From Candidatus Bipolaricaulota bacterium (GTDB lineage: Bacteria > Bipolaricaulota > Bipolaricaulia > UBA7950 > UBA9294), in contig JAUWNS010000136.1 of the NCBI GenBank assembly GCA_030612485.1, positions 1-6,452 on the forward strand: DNA of 6,452 nucleotides, given 5' to 3'. A program made the translations under genes and the position numbers. This document shows positions 5,628-6,452 of this stretch, piece after piece (position 1 is the first letter of the stretch; each line of letters begins with the position of its first letter). The notes beneath the pieces are model-generated. The model was given only the letters and a program-made list of their open reading frames with translations, was not told the origin of the DNA and did not search any database.

Positions 5628-6452
5628 ATGATACTGGCCGGTGCGCAGATTGTGTGGGAGATGTTGCGGCATGAGGGAGTGGATGTAGTATTTGGGATAC
5701 CCGGTGGGGCGATCATGCACACCTATCATCCCCGCAGTGAGTACGGGATTCGCCACGTCCTCGTCCGCCACGAGCAGGGGGCGGCTCACGCTGCCGACGG
5801 CTATGCCCGCACCTCAGGAAAGGTGGGGGTGGCGATCGCGACATCCGGCCCAGGGGCAACGAACCTCGTCACTGGGATCGCTACAGCGATGATGGACTCT
5901 TCACCGATCGTCTGCATCACCGGCCAGGTCGCAATCCCCTTGATCGGGACCGATGCGTTCCAGGAGACGGATATCACCGGGATCACCCTGCCGATCACCA
6001 AGCACAACTACCTAGTGACCGATGTTGCCGACCTTGCCAGGGTGATCCACGAGGCGTTTTATCTTGCGTGTCACGGTCGCCCGGGCCCTGTTCTGATCGA
6101 CCTTCCCAAGGACGTGCAGCAAGCGGAGACCGAGTTCGTTCCCCCGTTTGAGGAAGTGCGCCTCCCCGGTCACGCCTACATTGACTTAAGTGACCCATCG
6201 GATGCGATTCATAGGGCAGCGGAGCTGATAGATTCTTCTGCCCGTCCGGTGATCCTCGCCGGACACGGGATCATGATGGCCAAGGCGGAGGGAGTACTTC
6301 GCGAGTTCGCGGAGAAGATCGATTCGCCGGTGGCGGTCACTCTGCTTGGCAAAGGGGGATTTCCCGCTTCCCACCGGATGTATCTTGGGATGATGGGGAT
6401 GCACGGGGACGCGGAGGCAAACCGGGCGATCCAAGAGGCGGACCTGTTAATC
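5628..6452 (+). CDS. ilvB: Acetolactate synthase large subunit (IlvB), N-terminal part
   Basis: The frame is open from ATG 5628 to the window edge (275 codons, about half of a usual ~550-residue protein). This ThDP- and FAD-dependent enzyme joins two pyruvates, or pyruvate and 2-oxobutyrate, to give the acetohydroxy acids of valine, leucine and isoleucine synthesis. The ThDP N-terminal domain shows FGIPGGAI (22-29), the activating glutamate E49 in VRHEQGAAHAADGYAR (46-61), ATSGPGATNLVTGIATA (71-87), GTDAFQETDI (107-116, typical of acetolactate synthase rather than other ThDP enzymes) and PITKHN (122-127). GRPGPVLIDLPKDVQ (150-164) ends that domain, and the central domain begins near 192. AAGGAGG (5616-5622) lies 5 nt before the ATG. 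A small regulatory subunit gene (ilvH/ilvN) would be expected downstream, outside the window. Expression should be controlled by the attenuator just upstream. Confidence 0.95.
   Translation, partial: MILAGAQIVWEMLRHEGVDVVFGIPGGAIMHTYHPRSEYGIRHVLVRHEQGAAHAADGYARTSGKVGVAIATSGPGATNLVTGIATAMMDSSPIVCITGQVAIPLIGTDAFQETDITGITLPITKHNYLVTDVADLARVIHEAFYLACHGRPGPVLIDLPKDVQQAETEFVPPFEEVRLPGHAYIDLSDPSDAIHRAAELIDSSARPVILAGHGIMMAKAEGVLREFAEKIDSPVAVTLLGKGGFPASHRMYLGMMGMHGDAEANRAIQEADLLI

Overview
The window reads as a chromosomal segment of a moderately GC-rich bacterium. Shine-Dalgarno sites are strong (AAGGAGG types), one gene starts with TTG, one leader peptide starts with GTG, and there is a sigma70-like promoter and a classical transcription attenuator. 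The combination of an endonuclease Q family protein, an HpnA-type sugar epimerase and an acetolactate synthase does not fix a phylum; I cannot name the organism from sequence alone.

Layout, left to right. (1) Positions 2-376, plus strand: the 3' end of an endonuclease Q family (PHP domain) DNA-repair gene whose last five residues, QLGLF, look like a beta-clamp-binding motif. (2) 471-1448, plus strand: an NAD(P)-dependent extended-SDR protein of the hopanoid-associated sugar epimerase (HpnA) type, with a TTG start behind a strong ribosome site. (3) 1449-1535: a convergent junction packed with short palindromes. (4) 1536-5068, minus strand: a peptide-type (Dpp/Opp) ABC importer operon in the order substrate-binding protein, DppB-like permease, DppC-like permease. 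The binding-protein gene carries a single -1 frameshift near 4096-4099, a hairpin with a short U tract separates it from the permeases, and no ATPase gene is present. (5) 5069-5465: the divergent control region, with a candidate promoter for the ABC operon, a ~155-bp element bounded by near-perfect 19/20-bp inverted repeats (5157-5311, MITE-like), and a good promoter (TTGACA-17-TATGGT) pointing right. (6) 5466-6452, plus strand: a 24-residue Val/Leu/Ile-rich leader peptide, a complete set of mutually exclusive RNA hairpins ending in an intrinsic terminator, then ilvB (acetolactate synthase large subunit), which runs off the window.

How the parts work together. The clearest regulatory system is the ilvB attenuator. 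Ribosome stalling on branched-chain amino-acid codons in the leader should free a segment (5544-5551) to pair with 5581-5588 and break the terminator; fast translation, or no translation, should leave the terminator intact. The ABC importer block is visibly poorer in GC than its flanks, sits between two host-like genes, has a MITE-like element at one side, lacks ATPases and has a broken binding-protein gene. I infer an acquired and possibly decaying insertion, although a sequencing error could explain the frameshift.
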